This document shows positions 1 through 7,984 of a stretch of DNA of 53,034 bases, one piece after another. The stretch is from positions 1-53,034 of the forward strand of contig NZ_PVXP01000019.1 of the NCBI RefSeq assembly GCF_002995845.1. Direction: 5' to 3'. The DNA is from Clostridium luticellarii (lineage in GTDB: Bacteria > Bacillota > Clostridia > Clostridiales > Clostridiaceae). Below the pieces are notes generated by a model. That model saw only the letters and a program-made list of their open reading frames with translations, was not told the origin of the DNA and made no database searches. Each line of letters begins with the position of its first letter. The stretch's first letter is position 1. Position numbers and translations under genes: made by a program.

Positions 1-1654
1 ATACTAGATTAATATATAAAATTCTTTTAGATATAATCCACATTTTTTCATATTTTCCCAAGACGTTTATCTTCTGTACAATTTGATCTTGTAAATTATG
101 TTTAACTATAAATTTATTGAATTTATCACGCTGTTCCTCCGAAGATATCTTGTACATGACATCGTATATTTCATCTACTGATCCTATGGATTTCAAAACG
201 CTCTGATTTTCAACTTGATCCGCTGACATGTTATTATAAACAATAGCAGGATTTCTAATTAAATCACTTCCATATATGTAATCCTCGTCTATTCCCACAA
301 TATCAATGTTATCGTGATAATAAATCACATTATAATCTCGAACAAAATTAATAGTATCATTGTATGGTATACTTTTTTTTAGTTCCTCGATAATTTTGGA
401 ATTGCCCTTCATTCTATCAGGTAATATGAAATAGAAATCTTTATCTGAATTTAAATGATTAAATTCTTTTATTTTACTGGATAAATAATCAAAGGCATTT
501 TTATTTGCAGAAATAGTTTTTACACTTACAACCTGGGAGATATCTTTCAAGGCAATTGCATTAAATTCTCTGAAAAATTCTCTATAAAATGTTTCCTGTA
601 CGGCTATGGATTTATCAAATACATCATTGATAGAACCGTCAGTATTCCTAATTGACTTATACATGAACTTAATATGGTAATACTCCGAATGGTCCTGAAA
701 AAAAGTTTTTTGTCTGTAAAAAGTATAGGATTGAAAAATGAAAGCAATATTGCTGGATATTATAAAAATAGTGATAATGGTCGTCACTGATTTTAATCCA
801 TAATTAAGTGTCAATAATTTCTTAGAACTTCTGCCATTGGAGAAAACCTCTTTTACATTGTAAAAATATAAATTTATATATAACAATCCATTGATACATA
901 ATAATATAGCAAACAGTATAATTGAGATTTTTAAATTGAAGAATACATAAGTATATCTAGACAAAACAGATAATATGAAGATAAAAGATACTGTAAATGC
1001 AAGAGAATCCAAAAGAATATTCTGCCAGATAATAGTACTTATTCTTTCTCCCATAGTCATTCTAACAACAGCTTCTTTTTTTTGTGAAATAACATCATAA
1101 AAGGAAAATAACAATATAATACTAATGACAAGTATCCATATGGCAATTGTGTTCTTTTCCGACTCCCTGTCAGGATAGCCTTGTTTGGGATGATTGCCTG
1201 CATACTTGTCAATTAAATTCATTTTGAATTGATTGGTTTTTTCCCTGCTTCCAATAATGTAATATTCATTTTGATTTTTGATATCAGGTATACTACCAAT
1301 ATCTTTGAATTTAAAGTTGATATTCCCTAGGAAAAGGCTTGTATACTTTCCTTTAAATATATTTGAATTCTGGTTTATACTTTTTTCAACTCCCGGTGTC
1401 CCGTAAATATCGTATTCAGTAAGGGAACTATCTGGCTGAGATGGTATAAAAGTAAACACTTCAACTCTATTATCAGCTGCTGAATCAATAATATCAGCAA
1501 TCATTTCATCACTTGTCGTATTACTTTGCAGATACAGTGTAGTATTGGCATACTTAGTATAAAAATTATCCAAATAAAAAATATGACTTTCTCCGATAAT
1601 TAAAAGTCCTATCAACATGATACAAAAGCTGATTATATACTTGACTTTTTTCAA
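1..1654 (-). CDS. DUF1430-type bacteriocin-associated integral membrane protein (partial, C-terminus outside window)
   Basis: The minus-strand frame is open from a TTG at 1654 to the window edge, about 551 codons without a stop. The TTG sits 6 nt after GGAGGA (1661-1666). The N-terminus MKKVKYIISFCIMLIGLLII is a signal or first membrane span. It is followed by an extracytoplasmic stretch of about 160 residues, then a span near 'WILVISIILLFSFYDV', a cytoplasmic 'KKEAVVRMTMGERIS' segment typical of this family, and further spans. This layout matches the DUF1430 'bacteriocin-associated integral membrane protein' family of about 650-700 residues, usually paired with an ABC ATPase in bacteriocin export or immunity. 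It lies 33 nt downstream of the BlaR1-like gene and is probably the output of that switch. The function is inferred; the rest of the gene and any ATPase are out of view. Confidence 0.75.
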   Translation of the reverse strand, partial: MKKVKYIISFCIMLIGLLIIGESHIFYLDNFYTKYANTTLYLQSNTTSDEMIADIIDSAADNRVEVFTFIPSQPDSSLTEYDIYGTPGVEKSINQNSNIFKGKYTSLFLGNINFKFKDIGSIPDIKNQNEYYIIGSREKTNQFKMNLIDKYAGNHPKQGYPDRESEKNTIAIWILVISIILLFSFYDVISQKKEAVVRMTMGERISTIIWQNILLDSLAFTVSFIFILSVLSRYTYVFFNLKISIILFAILLCINGLLYINLYFYNVKEVFSNGRSSKKLLTLNYGLKSVTTIITIFIISSNIAFIFQSYTFYRQKTFFQDHSEYYHIKFMYKSIRNTDGSINDVFDKSIAVQETFYREFFREFNAIALKDISQVVSVKTISANKNAFDYLSSKIKEFNHLNSDKDFYFILPDRMKGNSKIIEELKKSIPYNDTINFVRDYNVIYYHDNIDIVGIDEDYIYGSDLIRNPAIVYNNMSADQVENQSVLKSIGSVDEIYDVMYKISSEEQRDKFNKFIVKHNLQDQIVQKINVLGKYEKMWIISKRILYINLV

Positions 1655-1687
1655 AAAAATTCCTCCATAATAACAACTTTGTTAATA

Positions 1688-2884
1688 TTATTCATTCCAA
1701 ACTACTGAAACAAATTTCCCAATTATATCTGAATCCTTGACTTCTTTATTAACCGCTTTGCAGTTTTCCTCATGCTGTTTCCTCAATTCTTCCGGAGCAT
1801 CTTTATATGTATATGTTTCTAACTTTATTGTTGCACTTCTCCTTGCTGCCGGTTTTTTACCTTTATAGTTGTCATTGCTTTGATTAAAATTTTTTTCAGC
1901 TACATTATTGGTATTATTTTGAGAAGCTGTTGCTGATACCTCATTAATATTTAGTGCAAACAAAGAGCCTCCTATAACAGACAATAATATGGCAGCAGCT
2001 GCCATTCCTTTTTTTCTTGATTTCAAATTTAACATATTTTCTATTCTCCTTTTCGTTATATTTACCTTTTTATCAGTCAACTGTGATGACATTATAGAAA
2101 TTTCAAGTTTATTTCTATATCTGGCCGATTTTACTAAAAGCAATGCATATTCTTTGATATCTTCTATTTTAGATCTGCTGATGACTGCTTCATCGCAGGA
2201 TAACTCACATTGTTCATTGAAAAATTTTCTGAATATATATATCAATGGATTAAACCAATGTAGTGATATTGATAATATCATTAGAAGCTTCATAATGTTA
2301 TCCTTTCTTTTAAAATGGATTAGTTCATGCCTTAATATCCATTTTATATCATTGTTTGAAAATTGTTGAGCTGGTAAAATTATTGTGGAATTCAGTATTC
2401 CTATTACAGCTGGTGAAAAAATTCCCTTTACTATTTTAATTTTTATGTTCTTATTTATATTAAAATTCTTTTTTTCATCAATCAAAATTTGTAATATCCT
2501 TGTATTTTTTACAGAAGTCATATTATTTCTAACCTTAAAATAAAATTTCCCCTGGAAATAAATATAGTATAGTAAAACTCCCGTTGATCCAATAATCCAA
2601 ATCAGCATTGCAATGTAAATGTAGTCCACTGTATTTATATTATTTAGATGAGATTGGGTGAGGTTATATATAACTTTATAATAAGCAGTATCATTCTCAT
2701 TTATATTTATATCAAGTTTAACACTGATTACTAAAAGCATTCTTATAATGACCATAACAGCTAAAAAGTAATTGAACTTATGACTATATTTAGCTAAAAA
2801 CTTATCTTTCGTAATGATTATTCCCAATATTAATATTCCTGTAAGCAAACTTGTTCTTAATACTTCCAAAAAAATATCCCTCAT
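1688..2884 (-). CDS. BlaR1/MecR1-type M56 family membrane metallopeptidase without a penicillin-binding sensor domain
   Basis: This is a membrane zinc peptidase of the BlaR1/MecR1 group, which cleaves or triggers cleavage of a BlaI-type repressor on receiving a signal. Hydrophobic spans fill residues about 5-30, 36-55, 90-110 and 300-320. The gluzincin motif HELIH lies near residues 186-190, followed by 'CELSCDEAV' with the distal acidic ligand about 45 residues later. After the last span there are only about 80 residues, rich in Asn and Lys, in place of the roughly 250-residue beta-lactam-binding domain of true BlaR1, so the signal is probably not a beta-lactam. The start is the ATG 5 nt after the blaI stop; an in-frame ATG 24 nt further upstream, inside blaI, is less likely. 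Total length is 398 residues. Confidence 0.85.
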   Translation of the reverse strand: MRDIFLEVLRTSLLTGILILGIIITKDKFLAKYSHKFNYFLAVMVIIRMLLVISVKLDININENDTAYYKVIYNLTQSHLNNINTVDYIYIAMLIWIIGSTGVLLYYIYFQGKFYFKVRNNMTSVKNTRILQILIDEKKNFNINKNIKIKIVKGIFSPAVIGILNSTIILPAQQFSNNDIKWILRHELIHFKRKDNIMKLLMILSISLHWFNPLIYIFRKFFNEQCELSCDEAVISRSKIEDIKEYALLLVKSARYRNKLEISIMSSQLTDKKVNITKRRIENMLNLKSRKKGMAAAAILLSVIGGSLFALNINEVSATASQNNTNNVAEKNFNQSNDNYKGKKPAARRSATIKLETYTYKDAPEELRKQHEENCKAVNKEVKDSDIIGKFVSVVWNE

Positions 2885-2889
2885 GTAAA

Positions 2890-3252
2890 TTACCTGTTCC
2901 TTATCCATTTTTCAAGCTCATCTAAATCTTCATCAGTAATTTCATCACTTTCCTCAAGAGTGGATATTATACTTTTTAATGACTTTCCATGAAGATAATT
3001 AAAGAAATCTCTAGTTTCAAATTTTAAGTAATCATTTTCTTCTACTATTGGAGTAAAATAAGATTGTTTTCCTATTCGTTCTGTAGCAAGAAAATCTTTT
3101 TTTACAAGCCTTGATAAAGTTTTGGATGTAGTACTGAGCTTCCACTCTAGAACATTTTCCATATGATTGGCAACCTCCTTTGTAGATACTTTATTCTTTG
3201 CACTCCAGATAAATTTCATTATTTCAAGTTCCGTTCTGGGAAGTTTTTTCAT
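2890..3252 (-). CDS. BlaI/MecI/CopY family transcriptional repressor
   Basis: A 120-residue winged-helix repressor. The N-terminal stretch 'LPRTELEIMKFIWSAKNKVSTKEV' and 'WKLSTTSKTLSRLVKKDFL' form the characteristic BlaI DNA-binding domain; the acidic C-terminus is the dimerisation and cleavage region. It is the first gene of the operon with the BlaR1-like peptidase and the DUF1430 protein. A promoter with a perfect palindrome in its spacer lies 40 nt upstream, so autorepression is very likely. The family normally controls beta-lactamase, MecA or copper ATPases; here the linked output is a bacteriocin-associated permease. Confidence 0.9.
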   Translation of the reverse strand: MKKLPRTELEIMKFIWSAKNKVSTKEVANHMENVLEWKLSTTSKTLSRLVKKDFLATERIGKQSYFTPIVEENDYLKFETRDFFNYLHGKSLKSIISTLEESDEITDEDLDELEKWIRNR

Positions 3253-3291
3253 TTTATAATCAACCTTTCTTTTATTTCCTGTTTTAAATAA

Positions 3292-3320
3292 AGTATATAC
3301 GACAATTGTCGTAATGTCAA
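3292..3320 (-). promoter_or_regulatory. blaI promoter with BlaI-type operator in the spacer
   Basis: Read on the minus strand, TTGACA (3315-3320) and TATACT (3292-3297) are separated by exactly 17 nt. The first 16 of these spacer positions next to the -10 (3298-3313) are the perfect palindrome TACGACAATTGTCGTA. A repressor bound there would block RNA polymerase. The size and ACA/TGT-like symmetry fit BlaI/MecI operators. This is directly seen; the repressor assignment is inference from the adjacent blaI. Confidence 0.85.
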
Positions 3321-3370
3321 TATCTTTATGGGCCTTAAGATTGTATCCAAGCCTTACTAATATAATAGAA

Positions 3371-3412
3371 AGAAAAAAGCTGTAAAATTACGCTACGAAA
3401 CAATTTTACAGC
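3371..3412 (-). terminator. Rho-independent terminator after the M28 peptidase gene
   Basis: Stem GCTGTAAAATT / AATTTTACAGC (3379-3389 and 3402-3412), 11 bp perfect, followed on the minus strand by a run of T (3371-3378). It ends the pbp2-M28 transcription unit before the blaI promoter. Confidence 0.85.
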
Positions 3413-3424
3413 ATTCATTAATTT

Positions 3425-4102
3425 CTAACTGTCCAGTGAATTTATGATAATATCCGCAATCAATTTAAGCTTTGATCCACTTATAGCCGAAATTGTATCC
3501 CGAGGTCCATTTATTTTCAAATTTTTATCATATGCTTGTCCTATGCATAATGATGGAATTCCGGCCTCATAAAAGACAGCATAATCGCTAATTTCCCTAC
3601 CCGCCTTTTTTACATTCATATTTTTAGGAATATTTTTCAACAACATGATGGCAAAATTTTTCTTGCCATTCATAGTAAATATATATGGTTTACTGGCACC
3701 TTCTTGAGCTATCGAGTCAATATTCAAAACTGCCTTTATATTTTTTTTATCATCAGGTGACAACCCGTCTATATAATTGTGAGAACCTATATTGCCAGCT
3801 TCTTCACTTCCAAAAAAGATAAACCTCAATTCATAATCACTTGATACATCTTTAAGCAGTCTGGCTGTTTCCATAACTACTGAAACCCCGGAGGCATTGT
3901 CATTTGCCCCTATGGAATCTTTTGTGGAATCGTAATGTGCACAAATTACTATTGTGCCTTTATTATAACTTGATTTACCTTTTTTAACTGCTATTAAATT
4001 TTGACTTATGCCTAACTTTTCTGTATCATTTTCTGTAAGAATAGGTACAGAAAATACTTGTATCTGTATTTCATATCCATAGGATTGAATTTTACTTTTC
4101 AT
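3425..4102 (-). CDS. M28 family zinc peptidase, N-terminally shortened
   Basis: A 225-residue protein matching the catalytic core of M28 aminopeptidases: 'VICAHYDS' (His ligand), 'GANDNASG' (Asp), 'FFGSEEAGNIGS' (Glu-Glu) and 'VLNIDSIA' (Asp). The usual last His of a 'HTPxDT'-like motif reads 'INGPRDT', so that ligand looks replaced by Asn. Family members usually have an export signal and 60-100 more N-terminal residues. In-frame sequence upstream of the ATG still encodes family-like residues (KGIDNEKKACEY) back to a TAA at about 4144, with no start codon. An SD-like AAGGA and ATG at about 4126 (MRKKLVNT, then stop) sit in another frame. The gene may be a decaying or 5'-deleted copy, or a reduced cytoplasmic form. 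It follows pbp2 closely. Confidence 0.75.
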   Translation of the reverse strand: MKSKIQSYGYEIQIQVFSVPILTENDTEKLGISQNLIAVKKGKSSYNKGTIVICAHYDSTKDSIGANDNASGVSVVMETARLLKDVSSDYELRFIFFGSEEAGNIGSHNYIDGLSPDDKKNIKAVLNIDSIAQEGASKPYIFTMNGKKNFAIMLLKNIPKNMNVKKAGREISDYAVFYEAGIPSLCIGQAYDKNLKINGPRDTISAISGSKLKLIADIIINSLDS

Positions 4103-4157
4103 GTATTCACAAGCTTTTTTCTCATTATCTATTCCTTTTTATATAACATATCTCACT

Positions 4158-6791
4158 TTACTTCACAGAATAATATGCATCATAAATATCCCTTGCTACA
4201 GTAGCTGCTCCAAATCCTCCCTGACCACCGTCAAAGAGTACTACACATACGGCTATCTGTGGTTTGTCAAGAGGAGCAAAACCAATGTATTCGGCATAGT
4301 CGGTCCTGCCCACCTGCTCCTGGTTGCCCAGACTCTGGGCGGTACCTGTTTTACCTGCGGTAGTTATGGGAAATCCGCTAAATACCTGTGCAGCCGTACC
4401 TCTCTCATTAACGGCGTTCATTCCCTGTTTGACTGCTGCTATGGTTTCAGCTTTAACACCTGTTTTCTCTATTATTTCGGGTTTCACCTTTTCAATGACT
4501 TTACCCTCTGCATTCAGATATTGATCCACCAGGTGAAGTTTGTATCTGGTGCCGCCGTTGGCAATGGTGGCAGCATAGTTTGCTATCTGAAGAGGGGTAA
4601 ACTGGTTAAGCCCCTGGCCTATGGCGGCATTTTCTACGTTTGCCGGCACCTTAAGCTGGGCATTGGCATCCGATATGGTTATACTGTACACCACATTCAG
4701 CAGATTATCCATCTGGCTGTCACTTACCTCTTTCTTGTTGTTCGGATCTGCCTTCACAAGCTCTGAAAACAACTCACTGTATTTTGATTTGTCAAAAGCA
4801 GTTTTACCTTCCTTTATGGAATTTTTTATCAAGGTCTTGATGTTATTTTTAATATTCTTGACTTCAGCTGAATCACTGCCGTTGTCGTACAGATCCAGGG
4901 TAACCACTTCATGTCCGTAGTCATCCTGGCCGCCTTTGAGCACCTCCATGGTTTTCAAGAGATAGATACTTGCATAGGTGTTCTTATTGGATACGGTATT
5001 ATATACCTGTCCAAAGTTTTCCGGTATTTCTATGCCAGTAGCAGGCTTTACCTTGCTGTCTGGAGATATCCCAAGTCCAAATTTCCAGGCATACTTGGCC
5101 AGAATATCATCTCCGAAGGCATTTCTGAGTTTTTCAGCCACTGTCATGAAATAGGGGTTGCTGGATTTCTGTATGGCAGTTATCAGATTTACAACTCCCT
5201 GAGGTCCATCTGTGTCAAATGTCACTTTTTTACTTCCCTGATAGAAATATCCCTTATCTTCCATAGTAAAATAAGGAGTTATGACCCCGGTCTCAAGTCC
5301 TGCAATGGCCGTCATGGGCTTGAAAGTAGAGCCGGGTGGTATCAATGACTGGGTGGCATAATTGTAAAAGGGCTTTGGATATATGTCATATACATCCTTC
5401 CTTATGGTGGTGTTATTTTTTATGCTTTTGTCTATAGGGAAAAGGGTGTTCAGCACATCCTCTTCACTCTCTCCCGGGTAATTGGCCGTGATTCCACGGG
5501 ACTGAATATAATTTCTTCCAAATTGTTCTAGATCCGGGCTGAAATATTCATTATACTGCTCCGAACTGAGCCTTCCAGGTAAGGCAAACAGATTTGGATC
5601 ATAACGGGGTACCTGTGCCATTGCCACTATGGCTCCCGTATTCACATCAACTGCCACTGCAGTGCCCCTGGTGGCATTTGAAGTATTAGAACCTCTCATC
5701 CGATATGGATCAGCTCTAAGACTTGCAAGAGTGTTTTCAAGAGAAGTTTCCGCTGCTTTCTGCACATCCTTGTCTATTGTGAGCTGTACCGTCTGTCCCG
5801 GATAAGCTTCCCTTTCACCAAGTTCCTCAATTATCCTTCCATTTTTATTGAGTTTCACTATTTTTCCGCCTTTTGAACCCTTTAATCTGTCCTCAAGTGC
5901 ACCTTCAATTCCTGCCTGCCCTACATAATCGCTGCTCACGTCATATCCTTTTTCAGTATACCTTTCATAATCGGAAGATATTTTGGATATGTATCCTATA
6001 AAATTGGAACCCAGATCTCCATTTGGATAAGATCTGAGAGGCTGGGTGGTCACGTCTATTCCCGGAAGATCATTTAACATCTGTAAAAATTTAAAAGCGG
6101 TTTCCCTGCTTATGTTGCCGGCCACCGTGGCAGGCTTGTACCCGGAAAAGCTCTGCATCTTCAGAGTATCCTTTACAATCATAAACCTTCTCTGCTGCTC
6201 CAGGGAATAGTCACTGCCTATCTTGTACTGTTTAACAAGTTTTTTGAAGGTATCCTCGGGAGATATCTTCAAAAGTTCCTTGTTGACCAAGCTTTTCAGT
6301 TCATCCCCGGAGATATCCTTGTTTTTGCTCTTGATGCTCTTCTCTATTGGTTCATTCAGACCCCTGTCCCTCTTGAATTTGATTTCAAGAGCTTTTCTAG
6401 TCTCTTCATCATCACTTCTAAATTCAAATTTGTATGGATCTATCTTCAGCTCAAAATCGTCCTGCTGGCTCTCACCGCTTTCATCCAGTATTTTAAATAC
6501 CTTGCTCATTGTAGTGAAAAAAACCTTGTCGCTGTCGTCGGTCTGGTTGTACACCAGCATATAGCCCTGAGTGCTGGCGGCCAGAACATTGCCTTTCACA
6601 TCCACAATTTTCCCTCTGGGAGCTGCATCGGGAATTTCCCGTATGGATTTATTGTTGGACCGTTCCTTATATTCCTGGCCTTCCACCACCTGCAGAAAGA
6701 AAATTCTTACCATGATAATAGAAAATATAACTGTCATAATCACTATCAAAATATTATATCTTGTAATATCAAATTTTCTCCTTTCCAGCAA
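4158..6791 (-). CDS. mrdA: Penicillin-binding protein 2 (class B transpeptidase)
   Basis: A cell-elongation transpeptidase that cross-links peptidoglycan outside the membrane. One N-terminal span (residues about 12-36) is followed by the dimerisation domain ('APRGKIVDVKGNVLA') and the transpeptidase domain with all three motifs: active-site Ser in 'PPGSTFKP' (about residue 488), SSN in 'KSSNPYF' (about 543) and KTG in 'AGKTGTAQS' (about 814). The length of about 877 residues suits clostridial PBP2, which carries large insertions. GGAGG (6801-6805) directly abuts an ATG at 6800, leaving no spacing, so the TTG at 6791 (9-nt spacing, LERRKFDITRY) is preferred. Another in-frame ATG lies at 6830 without a good SD. 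Confidence 0.93.
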   Translation of the reverse strand: MLERRKFDITRYNILIVIMTVIFSIIMVRIFFLQVVEGQEYKERSNNKSIREIPDAAPRGKIVDVKGNVLAASTQGYMLVYNQTDDSDKVFFTTMSKVFKILDESGESQQDDFELKIDPYKFEFRSDDEETRKALEIKFKRDRGLNEPIEKSIKSKNKDISGDELKSLVNKELLKISPEDTFKKLVKQYKIGSDYSLEQQRRFMIVKDTLKMQSFSGYKPATVAGNISRETAFKFLQMLNDLPGIDVTTQPLRSYPNGDLGSNFIGYISKISSDYERYTEKGYDVSSDYVGQAGIEGALEDRLKGSKGGKIVKLNKNGRIIEELGEREAYPGQTVQLTIDKDVQKAAETSLENTLASLRADPYRMRGSNTSNATRGTAVAVDVNTGAIVAMAQVPRYDPNLFALPGRLSSEQYNEYFSPDLEQFGRNYIQSRGITANYPGESEEDVLNTLFPIDKSIKNNTTIRKDVYDIYPKPFYNYATQSLIPPGSTFKPMTAIAGLETGVITPYFTMEDKGYFYQGSKKVTFDTDGPQGVVNLITAIQKSSNPYFMTVAEKLRNAFGDDILAKYAWKFGLGISPDSKVKPATGIEIPENFGQVYNTVSNKNTYASIYLLKTMEVLKGGQDDYGHEVVTLDLYDNGSDSAEVKNIKNNIKTLIKNSIKEGKTAFDKSKYSELFSELVKADPNNKKEVSDSQMDNLLNVVYSITISDANAQLKVPANVENAAIGQGLNQFTPLQIANYAATIANGGTRYKLHLVDQYLNAEGKVIEKVKPEIIEKTGVKAETIAAVKQGMNAVNERGTAAQVFSGFPITTAGKTGTAQSLGNQEQVGRTDYAEYIGFAPLDKPQIAVCVVLFDGGQGGFGAATVARDIYDAYYSVK

Positions 6792-6842
6792 AAATACCAT
6801 CCTCCAAATCGTTAACATTTTCAAAAACAACTAATATTTTCT

Positions 6843-6864
6843 ATTATACACTATTACAGTGTAT
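6843..6864 (-). promoter_or_regulatory. Possible pbp2 promoter -10 overlapping a 7-bp inverted repeat
   Basis: On the minus strand TATAAT (6843-6848) overlaps the inverted repeat ATACACT-ATTAC-AGTGTAT (6846-6864). No good -35 is placed 17 nt upstream, so the promoter may need an activator, or the repeat may be an operator. Short and weakly supported. Confidence 0.35.
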
Positions 6865-6907
6865 TTTTTTGTCGGACAATGTCAATATAATGAATAAATT
6901 TTTATTT

Positions 6908-6940
6908 AAAAAATACCGCCCCTGCAATTTGCAAAAGCGG
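6908..6940 (-). terminator. Terminator after the NAD-kinase-like gene
   Basis: Read on the minus strand, CCGC (6937-6940) pairs with GCGG (6916-6919). An inner TGCAA/TTGCA arm lies between them, and the sequence continues into TATTTTTT. It ends the nrtR operon. Confidence 0.65.
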
Positions 6941-7043
6941 CAGCTTTTTTCCAAGCTCCTAAATCTGTAATATCCTTTTCCCGTATACAAATTTTTCAAT
7001 GTAATAGATGTATACAGCAAATAATACCATAATTTACATATAT

Positions 7044-7982
7044 TTATACAACCAGATGACCTTTTTTTTCGGCAACTGTAATTGCTGCTTCTATGCCGGA
7101 ATTAAACTGAAGATAGTCGCTTTCAATACCATCGCTGAATATAACTCCATTTTCAGGCATCTGGGAGGATATCTTAAGGGGACACTTTTTTGTTATCCTT
7201 CCAAAAACCATATCCGCTTTTGAGACCCTGCTGGGAAAAGGTTCACGTACGGAAAAATATAAATAATCAATATTCCAATCAACCTTTTTTTGCTGCTGCA
7301 GCTGTTCTCTTCCATTGGATACCTGTTTTACAATATTCACGGCACCTGTAAGTATACTTTTCAGCCAGCCCGTGGAACCAAGTCCCGTGGACACGATAAC
7401 TCCACTGGAGGATTGATGTTCGTGCTGGTCTCCCAGCTGGATATGATATCTGGAGGACACATGGGTTTTCTGTCCAATAAAAAGGTCATTGACGGCATAG
7501 ATCATTTGTCCGTCATTTAAAGATGCCTTCGCCATGGAGACCTCCTTCACCTGACTCTTTGAATTGAATACATCCGGCACAACCAGTTTCAGATCTTTCA
7601 CTTTAAAAGGCAGCAGCACGCCCTCCCACCTGGAAGGATCCGGATTCACGGCAATAAGCGGCTGTCTTGAAAGATATTTCAAGGTATTTGCCACAAGGCC
7701 ATCCTGTCCTATTACCACTACCACATCATTGTCGCCAAATATGAAATTAGGTACATAGTCCCTGTCCACAATCTGCAGCCTGCCCAGAAGTTCCAGCTGA
7801 TTTCGGGCAGAAATCAATACCTTTCTATATAGTCTGTCTTCCTCTACATAGTCTGAAAAATCACCGCCAAGATGTTCAATATAAAATTTTGCCTGTTCAG
7901 CTGTATTATATCTTGCAATGAGTTCTTCAAACCGGGTCTTTCTCTTTACAAGAATTATCTTGTTTTCGGTTAGTCTATCCAT
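7044..7982 (-). CDS. NAD kinase-like protein (ATP-NAD kinase fold)
   Basis: A 312-residue protein with the NAD kinase motifs in order: 'VVVVIGQDGLVANTLKYL' in the position of the GGDG motif (about residues 90-105), 'AVNDLFIG' for the NE-type motif (about 163-170) and 'GVIVSTGLGSTGW' for the conserved STG-rich loop (about 195-206). NAD kinases phosphorylate NAD(H) to NADP(H). The first motif is GQDG rather than GGDG and the protein carries about 60 extra N-terminal residues, so it is a divergent branch and may have another substrate. The start is the ATG 9 nt after GGGAG; a TTG 6 nt upstream overlaps the stop of the SPFH gene. It is the last gene of an operon led by an NrtR-type regulator, which supports a role in NAD metabolism. 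Confidence 0.75.
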   Translation of the reverse strand: MDRLTENKIILVKRKTRFEELIARYNTAEQAKFYIEHLGGDFSDYVEEDRLYRKVLISARNQLELLGRLQIVDRDYVPNFIFGDNDVVVVIGQDGLVANTLKYLSRQPLIAVNPDPSRWEGVLLPFKVKDLKLVVPDVFNSKSQVKEVSMAKASLNDGQMIYAVNDLFIGQKTHVSSRYHIQLGDQHEHQSSSGVIVSTGLGSTGWLKSILTGAVNIVKQVSNGREQLQQQKKVDWNIDYLYFSVREPFPSRVSKADMVFGRITKKCPLKISSQMPENGVIFSDGIESDYLQFNSGIEAAITVAEKKGHLVV

Positions 7983-7984
7983 AG

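Noticed and set aside
4101-4766. Long plus-strand open frame of 221 codons opposite pbp2
   Set aside because: It lies antisense to the transpeptidase domain with its conserved KTG region, has a Cys/Tyr/Phe-rich composition typical of antisense AT-rich coding DNA, and has no SD or family motif.
6847-6875. TACACTATTACAGTGTA followed by T-run on the plus strand, resembling a terminator
   Set aside because: No plus-strand gene ends nearby; it fits better as a symmetric element in the minus-strand pbp2 promoter.
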